A stretch of 64,000 nt of DNA. Source: Thalassospira sp. MCCC 1A03138. Lineage in GTDB: Bacteria > Pseudomonadota > Alphaproteobacteria > Rhodospirillales > Thalassospiraceae. The translations under genes and the position numbers were made by a program. Under the pieces are notes generated by a model, which searched no databases, had not been told where the DNA came from, and worked only from the letters and a program-made list of their open reading frames with translations. This document shows positions 28,624-38,501 of the stretch, one piece after another; position 1 is the first letter of the stretch; each line of letters starts with the position of its first letter. The stretch is taken from contig NZ_JFJY01000009.1 in assembly GCF_002115785.1 (NCBI RefSeq), positions 62,001 to 126,000 of the forward strand, in the 5' to 3' direction.

Positions 28624-29160
28624 TTATTCAGCCAACGCATCCTCGGCATCCAGCACGACCGCAACCGCATGAATCACCGATGCAATGCGCACAGCATTCT
28701 GAACGGTTTCTTTTTTTATACCCGCGTTTTTCAGAACTTTCTCGTGGCTGTCGATGCACATCCCGCAACCATTGATCGCCGAAACCGCAAGCGAAAACAG
28801 TTCGAAATCGGCTTTGTCGATACCCGGCTTGCCGATGATGTTCATGCGCAGGCGCGCGGGCATGGTGGCGTATTCCGGTTCGGACACAAGGTGTGTGAAC
28901 CGATAATAGATATTGTTCATCCCCATAATCGCCGCCGCACCCTTGGCAGCCTGAAACGCTTCTTCGCTCAGTTTGGTTTTGGCTTCGGCGGCAACGGCTT
29001 TCAAAAGCTTTGCGTTCCGAGACGCATAGGCGCACGCAAGCGCGGTGCCATAGACCTGCTGACCGGTCATGCCAGGATTGTTCGCAAAACTGCTGAGGTT
29101 CAGCTTCAGATCCTTGGCATAGTCCGGCATGACGTCTTTGATTTCGGAAATGGAAGACAT
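28624..29160 (-). CDS. ahpD: Alkyl hydroperoxidase AhpD
   Basis: A 178-residue AhpD-type carboxymuconolactone-decarboxylase-fold protein with the catalytic Cys132-x-x-Cys135 pair and His139 in GCGMCIDSHEK. AhpD reduces AhpC and can reduce peroxides itself, in the cytoplasm. GGGGA precedes the ATG at 29160; a longer upstream frame is non-family sequence. It is downstream of ahpC on the same strand, about 160 bases away, and should belong to the OxyR response. Confidence 0.93.
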   Translation of the reverse strand: MSSISEIKDVMPDYAKDLKLNLSSFANNPGMTGQQVYGTALACAYASRNAKLLKAVAAEAKTKLSEEAFQAAKGAAAIMGMNNIYYRFTHLVSEPEYATMPARLRMNIIGKPGIDKADFELFSLAVSAINGCGMCIDSHEKVLKNAGIKKETVQNAVRIASVIHAVAVVLDAEDALAE

Positions 29161-29276
29161 TGAAGCATCCCCTTTTGACTGAAGAATAAAATTCAAAACT
29201 GAAAAAGGCCCGCAGCCATCGCGCACACCGCAAGTTTTGCGGGTACATGGATTAATTTCACCGATGGACTGAAAGC

Positions 29277-29300
29277 GGATCCGGGCCAAAGCCCGGATCC
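29277..29300 (-). other. Hairpin between ahpC and ahpD
   Basis: GGATCCGGGC-CAAA-GCCCGGATCC forms a perfect 10-bp stem just after the ahpC stop codon. There is no T-tract, so it more likely acts as an mRNA-stabilising or processing element than as a full terminator. It could let ahpC be expressed above ahpD. Confidence 0.55.
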
Positions 29301-29318
29301 AAATCGGTCTGGAAAACC

Positions 29319-29846
29319 TTAAAGGGTTGCTTCACCCTGGTTCCAGTTGCACGGGCAGAGCTCGTCGGTCTGCAGCGCGTCAAGAATACGCAGGGCTTCC
29401 TGCGGGTTACGCCCAACCGAAAGGTCGTTAACCTGAACGTGACGGATGATGTTGTCCGGATCGATGATGAAGGTCGCGCGCAAAGCAACGCCTTCGCCTT
29501 TGGCCAGAACACCAAGCGCGTTTGAAAGTTCTTTTTTCTCGTCAGCCAGCCATACGAACGGGCTGTCGCCCAGATCTTCATGGTGGGTACGCCATGCAGC
29601 GTGGACGAAATCGGTGTCGGTCGAGCAACCAAGCAGAACCGCATCGCGGTCTTCGAAGTCACCGTTCAGTTCACCGTAACCAACGATTTCGGTCGGGCAA
29701 ACAAAGGTGAAGTCTTTCGGCCAGAAGAACAGGATCTTCCATTTGCCTTCATAGGACTTGTCGGTAACCGGTGCGAAGCTGTCCGGACCTTTGCCCGAAA
29801 CGCCGGTAAGATTGAATTCTGGAAGCGTATCGCCAACTGTAAGCAT
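29319..29846 (-). CDS. ahpC: Alkyl hydroperoxide reductase AhpC (peroxiredoxin)
   Basis: A 175-residue peroxiredoxin that reduces hydrogen and organic peroxides. The peroxidatic Cys50 is in DFTFVCPTE, and resolving cysteines lie in the C-terminal ELCPCNW (Cys164/Cys166). This is the arrangement of AhpC enzymes that pair with AhpD, encoded next door. ATG 29846 is preceded by AGGAG; the frame is open further upstream but without family similarity. It is divergent from oxyR. Confidence 0.95.
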   Translation of the reverse strand: MLTVGDTLPEFNLTGVSGKGPDSFAPVTDKSYEGKWKILFFWPKDFTFVCPTEIVGYGELNGDFEDRDAVLLGCSTDTDFVHAAWRTHHEDLGDSPFVWLADEKKELSNALGVLAKGEGVALRATFIIDPDNIIRHVQVNDLSVGRNPQEALRILDALQTDELCPCNWNQGEATL

Positions 29847-29977
29847 ATTGGTTACTCCTAACCTTGGTTTGAATTTATCCCAACGACGGCCCCCGACAGG
29901 CCGTACAAATTTTGTTCGCAAGTGCAATAATGCACTCCTTGCTGGCGATTTGTAGTTAAATGAACTAACTAAGACCA

Positions 29978-30014
29978 ATAGAATTAATTTCGATGTTCGA
30001 TAGGAAAAATTTAT
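29978..30014 (+). promoter_or_regulatory. Probable OxyR binding site
   Basis: Four tetramers occur with exact 7-base spacing: ATAG (29978), TTCG (29989), ATAG (30000) and TTAT (30011). They match the classical OxyR pattern ATAG-N7-CTAT-N7-ATAG-N7-CTAT at 4, 1, 4 and 3 positions. The site abuts and overlaps the oxyR start codon, so it would suit autoregulation and possibly control of divergent ahpC. Confidence 0.55.
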
Positions 30015-30936
30015 GGCTGCCCAACCAAGCATAAAGCAGCTCAAATATCTGGTCGCATTGTCGGAAACCGGCCATTTTGGCCGGGCTGCCGAAGCGTGCT
30101 TTATCACGCAACCAAGCCTGTCGGCTGCCATCAGCGAGCTTGAAAACCTGCTTGGCGCCCAGTTGGTGGAACGCAACAAGCGTCAGGTCCTGATCACGCC
30201 GCTTGGACGTGAAGTTGTCTCGCGGGCGCGAAATATTCTTCAGGAAGTTGATGAACTGACCATGATGGCACAGTCAGCGACCGAGCCCCTTTCAGGTCCG
30301 ATCAATTTTGGCGTTATCCCGACAATCGGCCCCTACCTTTTGCCTGATGTCATCAACCGCCTCAGGGCCGGTTTCCCGAAATTGCAGCCCTTCCTGCGCG
30401 AAGACCAGACAGCCAAGCTTATAGAACTTCTGGCCGCCGGAAAACTTGATATCGCGTTGATTGCCCTGCCGATCGAGGAAAACTGGCTCGAAGAAATGGA
30501 CCTGTTCGAAGACAGATTCGTTTTTGCCTGTAGCCCGGACAATCCGCTGACGCGCAAAAAGAAAATCGACATCACCGACATCAAGGATGAAAAGCTGCTG
30601 CTGCTTGAGGATGGTCACTGCCTGCGCGATCAGGCATTGGAAGTCTGCCAGAAAGCCGGCTGGAGCAAATCTGCCGATTTCCAGGCTAACAGCCTGTCGA
30701 CACTGGTTCAGATGGTATCGGCCGGGATCGGCTCCACCCTGCTTCCGGAAATGTCGCTGGAAGTGGAGGCGCGCCGCCCCGACTCTCTGGCCATCCTTCC
30801 TTTCCAGAATCCGGTTCCGGTTCGACGTATAGGACTGGTCTGGCGGCGCAGTTCCGCCCGTAAAAAGGAGTTCCGCCAGTTGGGGACATATTTGCGCAAT
30901 ACACTTGAAACCTGTGAACGATCACATGTCGCCTGA
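30013..30936 (+). CDS. oxyR: Hydrogen peroxide-sensing regulator OxyR
   Basis: A 307-residue LysR-type regulator. The redox pair Cys203 and Cys212 sits in EDGHCLRDQALEVC, the hallmark spacing of OxyR, whose cysteines form an activating disulfide with peroxide. The N-terminal helix-turn-helix (about 5-62) contains ETGHFGRAAEACFITQPSLS. Divergence from ahpC-ahpD and a matching operator support the assignment. Confidence 0.95.
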   Translation: MAAQPSIKQLKYLVALSETGHFGRAAEACFITQPSLSAAISELENLLGAQLVERNKRQVLITPLGREVVSRARNILQEVDELTMMAQSATEPLSGPINFGVIPTIGPYLLPDVINRLRAGFPKLQPFLREDQTAKLIELLAAGKLDIALIALPIEENWLEEMDLFEDRFVFACSPDNPLTRKKKIDITDIKDEKLLLLEDGHCLRDQALEVCQKAGWSKSADFQANSLSTLVQMVSAGIGSTLLPEMSLEVEARRPDSLAILPFQNPVPVRRIGLVWRRSSARKKEFRQLGTYLRNTLETCERSHVA

Positions 30937-30990
30937 TTGTGCAGTACCACCCAGCCCATTTGGATAAGCCACGGGACCGGACGATAGCCG

Positions 30991-31953
30991 ATGCTGCCAA
31001 TCAAGGATAACAACCCGACGACAATCACTCCATGGGTGACCTATGGCCTGATCGCCGTTAATGTCATCGTGTTCCTGTTAACCGTGTCCCTTGCACCGCA
31101 AAGCCAGTTTCAGGTCAATTTGCAATATGGTGCCATTCCCGCGGTTCTGTTCGGGAATGCCCAATTACCCCCGCAGCTTGCCGTTTTTCCGCCGGGCTTT
31201 GAATTCCTGTCGATCTTTAGCGCCATGTTCATGCATGGCGGCTGGATGCATATCGGCGGCAACATGCTGTATCTTTGGGTATTCGGCAACAATGTCGAAG
31301 ACGCCATGGGGCATTTCAGATTTCTGGTGTTTTACCTTGTTTGCGGTATTGCCGCCGCACTCGGCCATGGCTTGCTTGATACCACATCGCAAATCCCGAT
31401 GATCGGCGCATCCGGGGCGCTGGCCGGGGTATTGGGGGCCTATTTTCTTCTGTTTCCCAAGGCACGGGTTCTGGTGTGGTTCTTCTGGGTCTTTATCTTT
31501 TACGTTCCGGCGGTTGCCGTCCTTGGTCTCTGGATCGGCATGCAGTTCGTCAATCTGTCGAGTGGCGCCGAACAGGGGGTGGCCATTCTGGCCCATATTG
31601 CCGGTTTCTTTGCCGGTCTGGCGCTGATCCCGTTCTTTAAATATCGCTATATCCCGCTTTGGCAGGGCGGCCCCAAACAGGTCCCGGTTTTCGGTGTTTA
31701 CCGGCCAGGTCGCAAAAGCAATGCAACCAATGCCTCACCACCGCCGTGGGCCGCGGCATACGAGGCCGAACGCGCGGCACGCCGTGAACGGATGAAACGT
31801 GCGGGCCGTGGACCATGGGGACGCGCGGGTGAAACTAATATGGATAAATCCCCGTGGGGCCGGTATCAGCCGCCAAAGCCACAACCAAAATCAGGTGTAG
31901 GCGTACCAAAAGTTACGCGCTTGCATCGCGGGGATGAACCCGACAATACTTGA
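30991..31953 (+). CDS. Rhomboid family intramembrane serine protease
   Basis: A 320-residue membrane protein with six or seven helices in residues 12-215. The catalytic dyad is Ser141 in GASGALAG and His202 in AHIAGFFAG, and HGGWMHIGGNMLYLWVFG (82-99) is the conserved HxxxN region in the preceding helix. The C-terminal tail (about 225-320) is hydrophilic, rich in proline, arginine and tryptophan, and probably cytoplasmic. Substrates are unknown. Confidence 0.93.
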   Translation: MLPIKDNNPTTITPWVTYGLIAVNVIVFLLTVSLAPQSQFQVNLQYGAIPAVLFGNAQLPPQLAVFPPGFEFLSIFSAMFMHGGWMHIGGNMLYLWVFGNNVEDAMGHFRFLVFYLVCGIAAALGHGLLDTTSQIPMIGASGALAGVLGAYFLLFPKARVLVWFFWVFIFYVPAVAVLGLWIGMQFVNLSSGAEQGVAILAHIAGFFAGLALIPFFKYRYIPLWQGGPKQVPVFGVYRPGRKSNATNASPPPWAAAYEAERAARRERMKRAGRGPWGRAGETNMDKSPWGRYQPPKPQPKSGVGVPKVTRLHRGDEPDNT

Positions 31954-31986
31954 TCAAAGTCTTTCCAACCGAACCGGGGAACGATC

Positions 31987-33027
31987 ATGCGCGCTGCCTT
32001 TTTCACCGAATATCAGGGCCCAATTGAAGTCAGGAAATTGGACGACCCGACACCGGAAAATGGCGGCGTTGTCATCAAGGTTGGGGCGACCGGGCTTTGC
32101 CGAAGCGACTGGCACGGCTGGATGGGCCATGATTCCGATGTGAAACTGCCCCACGTTCCCGGCCATGAATTTGCTGGCACCATCGAAGCGGTTGGCAAGG
32201 ATATCAAACGCTGGAAAGTCGGCGACCGGGTCACGGTCCCGTTCGTTTCGGGCTGCGGCCATTGTCTGGAATGCCACAGCGGCAATCATCAGGTTTGTGA
32301 TCATCAGTTCCAGCCGGGCTTTACCCATTGGGGAAGCTTTGCCGAATATGTCGCGATTGACTATGCCGATACCAATCTGGTGCGCCTGCCCGATGAAATG
32401 GATTTCGCCACCGCCGCCAGCCTTGGCTGTCGTTTCGCCACCAGTTTCCGTGGCGTGATTGACCAGGGCAAAGTCAGTGCCGGTCAAATCGTAGCCGTTC
32501 ACGGCTGTGGCGGTGTAGGGCTTTCAGCCATCATGATCGCAGCAGCAGCTGGTGCGCGCGTGATCGCGGTTGATATCGACGATGCCAAGCTTGACCTTGC
32601 CCGTGAACTGGGCGCGATCGATATCCTTAACGCCAAAACCTGTGATGACATTCCGTCCGCGATCAAGAGCCTGTCAGGCGGCGGGGCACATGTATCCGTC
32701 GATGCCCTTGGCAGTGCGATCACCAGTTTCAATTCGGTGTCATGTTTGCGCAAACGCGGCAAGCATATCCAGATCGGCCTTATGACCGGCGACCATGCAC
32801 ATGCTCGCGTTCCGATGAACCGCGTGGTTGCCCACGAACTTGAAATCCTTGGTAGCCACGGCATGCAGGCATTTCGCTATGACGCGATGATCGACATGAT
32901 CATGACCGGCAAACTCGCGCCACAAAAACTGATCAGGGATCGAGTCACCCTGGCCGAGGGCGCAACGGCCTTGATGAATATGGATAATTTCGTCAGCACC
33001 GGCGTTACTGTGATCGACCGCTTCTAA
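31987..33027 (+). CDS. Zinc-dependent alcohol dehydrogenase
   Basis: A 346-residue medium-chain dehydrogenase/reductase. Catalytic zinc ligands are in GLCRSDWHG (Cys38) and PGHEF (His60, Glu61). Structural zinc ligands are four cysteine/histidine positions in [15 protein letters not shown]. The NAD(P)-binding motif is [12 protein letters not shown] (about 168-179). It should oxidise an alcohol or reduce an aldehyde in the cytoplasm; the substrate is unknown. It begins 33 bases after the rhomboid gene and may be cotranscribed with it. Confidence 0.93.
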   Translation: MRAAFFTEYQGPIEVRKLDDPTPENGGVVIKVGATGLCRSDWHGWMGHDSDVKLPHVPGHEFAGTIEAVGKDIKRWKVGDRVTVPFVSGCGHCLECHSGNHQVCDHQFQPGFTHWGSFAEYVAIDYADTNLVRLPDEMDFATAASLGCRFATSFRGVIDQGKVSAGQIVAVHGCGGVGLSAIMIAAAAGARVIAVDIDDAKLDLARELGAIDILNAKTCDDIPSAIKSLSGGGAHVSVDALGSAITSFNSVSCLRKRGKHIQIGLMTGDHAHARVPMNRVVAHELEILGSHGMQAFRYDAMIDMIMTGKLAPQKLIRDRVTLAEGATALMNMDNFVSTGVTVIDRF

Positions 33028-33249
33028 CACCAACAATTAATATGCCAAGCATCCTGCACCCTCACCGCCCTCTTTAGAATACTTATAATTTAAGAATTCC
33101 AAACTTTAAATCATTCATGGTTGAATGCCCTGTGCATAGCCCCTACGTTGCTTGTGGGTACTCAAAGTAATTCACAAGAGAACACCGGCTTTCGCAGGGG
33201 ATACAAAGTGCGAAAGAAACGGTTTCCAGCCTGCAAAGAGAGGGAACCG

Positions 33250-33423
33250 ATGACAGATATTCAAACAATGGATTCCGGCACGCGGCGCAAAACCGAATTG
33301 CGCTGTTTTATTCTGCTGGCCGTTGTCTTGGCCCCGGTGCTGGCGGTTGCGCTGGTCGGTGGGCTTGGATTTTCAATCTGGATTTATCAGATGTTTGCCG
33401 GACCTCCTGGACCACCGATGTAA
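33250..33423 (+). CDS. napE: Periplasmic nitrate reductase component NapE
   Basis: A 57-residue single-pass membrane protein (helix about 20-48, LAPVLAVALVGGLGFSIWIY) matching NapE in size and position. NapE's function is not known beyond association with the Nap system. The start at 33250 is preceded by AGGGA; the frame is open further upstream but without similarity. First gene of napEFDABC; the 220-base upstream region is AT-rich and likely carries the promoter. Confidence 0.88.
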   Translation: MTDIQTMDSGTRRKTELRCFILLAVVLAPVLAVALVGGLGFSIWIYQMFAGPPGPPM

Positions 33424-33440
33424 CATCGGGGAACGTCGCC

Positions 33441-33968
33441 ATGTCATCCGCACCGAAAGTTGCCAGTCGGCGTGCTTTCTTTTCCGGTCTGCGCGGCTTG
33501 AATGCAGACACGGGCGGAACGCAAACGCCAATGGTTATCCGACCTCCCTGGGCCTGGCAGTTTGATGAAAACTGCACTGCCTGCGGGGACTGTATTCCTG
33601 CATGCCCGGAAAACATCATCGCCATCGGCAAGGGTGGCCTGCCGGAAATTGATTTTGGAAAGGGCGAATGCACTTTTTGTGATGCCTGTGCCGATGCCTG
33701 TTCCGAACCGGTCTTTGATCGTTCGGTTACTGTCCCTTGGCATCTTGACGTTTCTGTCAGCAGCAAATGCTTCGCCGAAAATGGTGTCTATTGCCGTTCC
33801 TGCGGTGATGTCTGCCCGGAAAGTGCCATCCGTATCATTCCGCAATTGGGCGGTCGCGCCCGCGTATTGATCGACGACGATCTTTGTACCGGCTGTGGTG
33901 CCTGTTTTAGCGCCTGTCCAGTTGATGCCATTTCAATCAAACCCGCAACGGAGATAGCCCATGGATGA
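33441..33968 (+). CDS. napF: Ferredoxin-type protein NapF
   Basis: A 175-residue cytoplasmic iron-sulfur protein with CTACGDCIPACP (about 45-56), CTFCDACADAC (about 74-84) and CTGCGACFSACP (about 152-163) cluster motifs, plus CRSCGDVCP (about 118-126). NapF assists assembly of the NapA 4Fe-4S cluster. Its 3' end overlaps napD by eight bases, indicating coupled translation. Confidence 0.94.
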   Translation: MSSAPKVASRRAFFSGLRGLNADTGGTQTPMVIRPPWAWQFDENCTACGDCIPACPENIIAIGKGGLPEIDFGKGECTFCDACADACSEPVFDRSVTVPWHLDVSVSSKCFAENGVYCRSCGDVCPESAIRIIPQLGGRARVLIDDDLCTGCGACFSACPVDAISIKPATEIAHG

Positions 33969-34212
33969 CAAAGTCGGCGTGATCTCCAGCATGATCATTC
34001 AGTCTCGCCCTGAAAATATGACAGCAATCAAGGCAGCTCTTTTGAAAATGCCCGACACTGAAATCAGTGCCGATGATCCGTCCGGAAAAATCGTTGTCGT
34101 GATGGAAGCCGAAAGCGACCGAAAGCTCGCAGACGGCATGAAAGAGATCGGCGACATCCCCGGTGTTCTGGGGGTTAACCTGGTCTTTCACCACAGTGAA
34201 AATGCCCAATAA
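33961..34212 (+). CDS. napD: NapA maturation chaperone NapD
   Basis: An 83-residue ferredoxin-fold chaperone that binds the NapA twin-arginine signal peptide and holds back export until cofactors are loaded. Family features are the opening VGVISSMIIQSRPENM and the closing IPGVLGVNLVFHHSE. It overlaps napF and lies 42 bases before napA. Confidence 0.94.
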   Translation: MDDKVGVISSMIIQSRPENMTAIKAALLKMPDTEISADDPSGKIVVVMEAESDRKLADGMKEIGDIPGVLGVNLVFHHSENAQ

Positions 34213-34254
34213 CAACCAATAATCCGTCTGACCTTTGGCTCGAGGAAATTAACA

Positions 34255-36759
34255 ATGTTCAAGGCAAAGATATCCCGTCGCGATGCCCTGAAAGCAAAAG
34301 CCGCCGCAGTTGCCGCCGCGGCCGCCGGCATCAGCCTGCCCGCAGCGGCGCAAAATCTGGTCACCGATGCGGAACACACACAACTGAAATGGTCGAAGGC
34401 CCCCTGCCGGTTCTGCGGCACGGGCTGTTCGGTCATGGTCGCGACCAAGGACAACCATGTGGTTGCCACCCATGGCGATGTCCTGTCCCCGGTTAACCGT
34501 GGTCTTAACTGCGTCAAAGGTTACTTCCTGTCAAAGATCATGTATGGCGAAGACCGCCTGACACAGCCGTTGCTGCGTAAAAAGAACGGCGTCTATGACA
34601 AGAACGGCGACTTTACCCCCGTCTCATGGGACGAGGCCTTTGATGTGATGGCCGAAAAATGGAAGACCGCACTCAAGGCAAAAGGCCCGACTTCCGTAGG
34701 GATGTTCGGGTCCGGCCAATGGACGGTCTGGGAAGGATATGCCGCCTCCAAACTGATGAAGGCCGGCTTCCGGTCCAACAACCTTGATCCCAACGCACGT
34801 CATTGCATGGCGTCCGCCGTCGTCGGTTTCATGCGCACATTTGGCATGGACGAACCGATGGGGTGCTATGACGACATGGAAGCCGCCGATGCCTTTGTGC
34901 TTTGGGGATCAAACATGGCGGAAATGCACCCGATCCTCTGGACGCGTGTTACCGATCGCCGCCTGTCAGCCCCTCATGTCAAAGTCGCGGTCCTGTCGAC
35001 CTATGAGCATCGCTGCTTTGATCTTGCCGACATCCCGATGGTATTCAAACCGCAGACCGATCTTGCGATCCTGAACTATATCGCCAATCACATTATCCAG
35101 ACTGACCGGGTCAATACCGACTTTGTCAACAAACACACGATCTTCCGCCGCGGCAACATCGATATCGGTTATGGCCTGCGGCCCGAAGACCCGCGCGAAC
35201 AGTCGGCCCAAAATGCATCCGATGCCGGTGGCTCGACCGACATGACATTTGACGAGTTCGCCGAATTCGTCTCGGAATACACCCTTGATAAGGTCCATGA
35301 AATGACCGGCGTTCCCAAGGAGCGCCTCGAAGCCCTGGCCGAACTTTATGCCGATCCGAAAATCAAGGTCACATCCTTCTGGACCATGGGCTTTAACCAG
35401 CATACCCGTGGGGTTTGGGCCAACAATCTGTGTTACAACATCCATCTTTTGACCGGTAAAATCGCCGAACCGGGCAATTCGCCCTTCTCGCTGACGGGGC
35501 AACCGTCGGCCTGTGGCACCGCACGCGAAGTCGGCACGTTTTCCCATCGCCTGCCCGCCGATCTGGTGGTGACCAATCCCGAACACCGCAAACACGCCGA
35601 AGAAATCTGGAAACTGCCCGAAGGCACAATTCCCGACAAAGTCGGCTACCATGCGGTACTGCAAAACCGCATGCTCAAGGACGGCAAGCTCAACGCCTAC
35701 TGGGTCCAGTGCAATAACAACATGCAGGCTGGCGCCAACATGAACGAGGAGGGCTGGCCCGGTTACCGCAACCCGGAAAACTTCATTGCCGTTTCCGACG
35801 TCTATCCGACCGTCACCTGCGAGGCCGCCGACCTGATCCTGCCGACTGCGATGTGGGTCGAAAAAGAAGGCTGTTATGGCAATGCCGAACGCCGCACGCA
35901 TATGTGGCATCAGCTGGTCGACGCGCCGGGCGAAGCCAAATCCGATCTGTGGCAATTAATGGAATTCTCCAAACGCTTCAAGATCGAGGAAGTCTGGCCC
36001 GAGGAACTTCGGGTCAAGGCACCGGAACTGCGTGGCAAAACCATGTTTGACGTGCTGTTCCAGAATGGACAGGTCAATAAATTCCCGCTCGAGGATACCG
36101 CACCGGACTATAACAACGTCGAAGCCAAGCATTTTGGTTTCTACGTCCAGAAGGGCCTGTTCGAGGAATACGCGACCTTTGGCCGCGGCCATGGTCACGA
36201 CCTTGCCCCGTTCGACAGATACCACGAAGTACGCGGCCTGCGCTGGCCCGTTGTGGACGGCAAGGAAACCCTGTGGCGTTACCGTGAAGGTTACGATCCC
36301 TATGTCACGCCGGGGGCCGGGGTCGAATTTTACGGCCACAAGGATGGCAAGGCACGCATCTTTGCCCTGCCGTATGAGCCGCCTGCCGAAAGCCCGGATG
36401 AAGAATATCCCTATTGGCTGTGTACCGGGCGTGTGCTGGAACACTGGCATTCCGGTTCGATGACCGAACGGGTACCCGAACTTTACCGGGCGTTCCCGGA
36501 CGCACTTTGCTTCATCCATCCCGACGATGCCGCCGAAATGGGCATGCGACGCGGCGACGAGGTCCGGGTGATTTCAAGACGCGGTGAAATGCGTACCCGC
36601 GTTGAAACACGCGGCCGTAACAAACCGCCGCGTGGCCTGATCTTTGTGCCGTGGTTCGATGCAAGCCAGCTGATCAACAAGGTCACGCTGGATGCCACCG
36701 ACCCGATGTCCAAACAGACGGACTTCAAAAAATGCGCCGTCCGTCTGGAAAAGGTGTGA
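34255..36759 (+). CDS. napA: Periplasmic nitrate reductase catalytic subunit
   Basis: An 834-residue molybdopterin enzyme that reduces nitrate to nitrite in the periplasm. The twin-arginine signal is SRRDALKAK at the N-terminus, followed by an alanine-rich stretch to about residue 34. The 4Fe-4S ligands begin with Cys52, Cys55 and Cys59 (CRFCGTGC), with a fourth in NRGLNCVKG. The molybdenum ligand is Cys184 in ARHCMAS. Bis-MGD-binding segments follow, ending in the C-terminal [13 protein letters not shown] typical of NapA. Confidence 0.98.
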   Translation: MFKAKISRRDALKAKAAAVAAAAAGISLPAAAQNLVTDAEHTQLKWSKAPCRFCGTGCSVMVATKDNHVVATHGDVLSPVNRGLNCVKGYFLSKIMYGEDRLTQPLLRKKNGVYDKNGDFTPVSWDEAFDVMAEKWKTALKAKGPTSVGMFGSGQWTVWEGYAASKLMKAGFRSNNLDPNARHCMASAVVGFMRTFGMDEPMGCYDDMEAADAFVLWGSNMAEMHPILWTRVTDRRLSAPHVKVAVLSTYEHRCFDLADIPMVFKPQTDLAILNYIANHIIQTDRVNTDFVNKHTIFRRGNIDIGYGLRPEDPREQSAQNASDAGGSTDMTFDEFAEFVSEYTLDKVHEMTGVPKERLEALAELYADPKIKVTSFWTMGFNQHTRGVWANNLCYNIHLLTGKIAEPGNSPFSLTGQPSACGTAREVGTFSHRLPADLVVTNPEHRKHAEEIWKLPEGTIPDKVGYHAVLQNRMLKDGKLNAYWVQCNNNMQAGANMNEEGWPGYRNPENFIAVSDVYPTVTCEAADLILPTAMWVEKEGCYGNAERRTHMWHQLVDAPGEAKSDLWQLMEFSKRFKIEEVWPEELRVKAPELRGKTMFDVLFQNGQVNKFPLEDTAPDYNNVEAKHFGFYVQKGLFEEYATFGRGHGHDLAPFDRYHEVRGLRWPVVDGKETLWRYREGYDPYVTPGAGVEFYGHKDGKARIFALPYEPPAESPDEEYPYWLCTGRVLEHWHSGSMTERVPELYRAFPDALCFIHPDDAAEMGMRRGDEVRVISRRGEMRTRVETRGRNKPPRGLIFVPWFDASQLINKVTLDATDPMSKQTDFKKCAVRLEKV

Positions 36760-36770
36760 GGGAGGAAACC

Positions 36771-37235
36771 ATGAAAATGACCCCGAAATGGCTCATGGCG
36801 CTGGCGATTATTGCAATTGCTGGCGCGGCATATGCCGCCGAACCGATCACCACCCTGCGCAGCACCGCCCCCGATCAGGAAAGCCCTGCCCCGCGGATTA
36901 GCAACTTCGAGGATACGGACCAGAAACGCCCGCGCAATTATCCCGAACAGCCGCCAACCATCCCGCACGATATCGAAGGATATCAGATCGATAAAAACGC
37001 CAATAAATGCCTGTCATGTCATGCGCGTTCGCGCACCGGCGAAAGCGGCGCACCAATGGTTTCGATCACCCATTTCATGGATCGGGACGGTCAGTTTTTG
37101 GCCGCGGTCAGCCCACGGCGCTATTTCTGCACGCAGTGCCATGTGTCCCAACGTCAGGTCGAGCCGCTGGTCGGCAACAGCTTTGTCGATATTGATGCAT
37201 TGCTGCCCAACAATAGCACGCGGATCGCGGAATAG
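36771..37235 (+). CDS. napB: Periplasmic nitrate reductase cytochrome subunit NapB
   Basis: A 154-residue dihaem cytochrome c that passes electrons to NapA. A signal peptide (residues 1-22, ending AYAA) precedes two haem sites: CLSCH (80-84) and CTQCH (120-124). GGAGG precedes ATG 36771, 11 bases after the napA stop codon. Confidence 0.96.
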   Translation: MKMTPKWLMALAIIAIAGAAYAAEPITTLRSTAPDQESPAPRISNFEDTDQKRPRNYPEQPPTIPHDIEGYQIDKNANKCLSCHARSRTGESGAPMVSITHFMDRDGQFLAAVSPRRYFCTQCHVSQRQVEPLVGNSFVDIDALLPNNSTRIAE

Positions 37236-37246
37236 GGAGATTGCCA

Positions 37247-37837
37247 ATGTTCGATCTTCTGAAACGCTATTGGAAGGTCCTGAATTCACCAAGTGTGCAT
37301 TTCAGCCTCGCCTTTTTGACGCTAGGCGGCTTCGTTGCCGGTGTTATCTTCTGGGGCGGGTTTAACACTGCACTTGAAGCAACAAATACCGAAAAGTTCT
37401 GCATTTCATGTCATGAAATGCGGGACAACGTTTTTGCCGAACTTAAATCAACCATCCACTACTCCAACCGGTCCGGTGTGCGCGCCACCTGTCCGGATTG
37501 TCATGTTCCGCATGAATGGACTGACAAGATTGCCCGTAAAATGCAGGCATCCAAGGAAGTCTGGGGCAAGATTTTCGGCACCATCCGCACACGCGACAAG
37601 TTTGTTGAAAAACGTCTTGAACTGGCCCAGCACGAATGGGCCCGGCTGAAAGCCAACAATTCGCTGGAATGCCGTAACTGCCATTCTGCTGAATCGATGG
37701 ACATCACCCGCCAAAGCCCCCGTGCCGTCGAAGCGCACGAGAAATTTTTGTTCACCGGCGAAAAGACATGTATCGACTGTCACAAAGGGATCGCGCATCA
37801 TCTGCCTGACATGTCGGGTGTTCCCGAGTGGCAGTAA
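37247..37837 (+). CDS. napC: Membrane tetrahaem cytochrome NapC
   Basis: A 196-residue NapC/NirT-type quinol dehydrogenase. One N-terminal membrane anchor (about 18-40) is followed by four haem c sites: CISCH (52-56), CPDCH, CRNCH and CIDCH. It oxidises quinol and feeds NapB-NapA. ATG 37247 is preferred to an in-frame TTG two codons earlier. With NapC present and napGH absent locally, electron supply is of the NapC type. Confidence 0.97.
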   Translation: MFDLLKRYWKVLNSPSVHFSLAFLTLGGFVAGVIFWGGFNTALEATNTEKFCISCHEMRDNVFAELKSTIHYSNRSGVRATCPDCHVPHEWTDKIARKMQASKEVWGKIFGTIRTRDKFVEKRLELAQHEWARLKANNSLECRNCHSAESMDITRQSPRAVEAHEKFLFTGEKTCIDCHKGIAHHLPDMSGVPEWQ

Positions 37838-37962
37838 CCGATTTTCCGGCGTGATCGTACTCCTGTGGCGATCACGCCGAAACCCGCGCGAAGGACGAAC
37901 GATGACATTGACGATACTTGGTGGTACCGAAATTTCGCAAAATGGGAACCGGGGATAAATCC

Positions 37963-38481
37963 ATGCTGGCTGGTATCCCCTTTCTTCCCAAAGACGGTAT
38001 CGATGATCTGCTGGACCGTCTGGCACATTACATCGTTGCCAAGGGGCAACGCGTAGCAGGTTATGTGCAGAAACGCCGTGCTGACCGTGATTGCGGAACG
38101 CTGGTTTATGTCCGCAATCTTGGCACCGGACATGAAATGCCGATCACCAAAAACCGCGGTTCAATGGCGCGCGGCTGCAAGCTGGATGGCGATGCATTGG
38201 CAACCCTGTCAGAACAGCTTGAAGGCGATCTGGATCATACCCCCGATATCCTGATTATTGGCCGGTTCGGGCGTAGCGAAGCCGACGGACGCGGATTGCG
38301 CGACGTGATATCAAAGGCAATCGATTTGGGAATTCCGGTACTGGTCGGGGTTCGCGATGAATATGACGCCGCCTGGCAGGACTTCCACGGTGGCTATGCC
38401 CAAACCCTGTCCTTTGACGAGGACTCAATCATCACCTGGTGGCAGGAACAAGTCAGGGAACGCGCTACACAGGAAGCCTGA
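37963..38481 (+). CDS. DUF2478-like protein downstream of nap
   Basis: A 172-residue cytoplasmic protein resembling the DUF2478 family, of unknown function and often found near molybdenum genes. Visible features are an N-terminal LAGIPFLPKDGIDDLLDRLA, a cysteine in RRADRDCGTLVYVRNLGTG, and the central DILIIGRFGRSEADGRGLRD, which looks like the second half of a nucleotide-binding fold. GGGGA precedes ATG 37963; starts 45 and 24 bases upstream are alternatives. Its position after napC suggests a role in molybdate or molybdenum cofactor handling, which is inference. Confidence 0.75.
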   Translation: MLAGIPFLPKDGIDDLLDRLAHYIVAKGQRVAGYVQKRRADRDCGTLVYVRNLGTGHEMPITKNRGSMARGCKLDGDALATLSEQLEGDLDHTPDILIIGRFGRSEADGRGLRDVISKAIDLGIPVLVGVRDEYDAAWQDFHGGYAQTLSFDEDSIITWWQEQVRERATQEA

Positions 38482-38501
38482 TGTCCTTTCATCAGGCCAC
38501 A

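Noticed and set aside
33080..33086. TACTTAT upstream of napE as a NarL/NarP heptamer
   Set aside because: A single heptamer in an AT-rich region is expected by chance; no second, inverted or spaced copy and no FNR-type TTGAT-N4-ATCAA was found.
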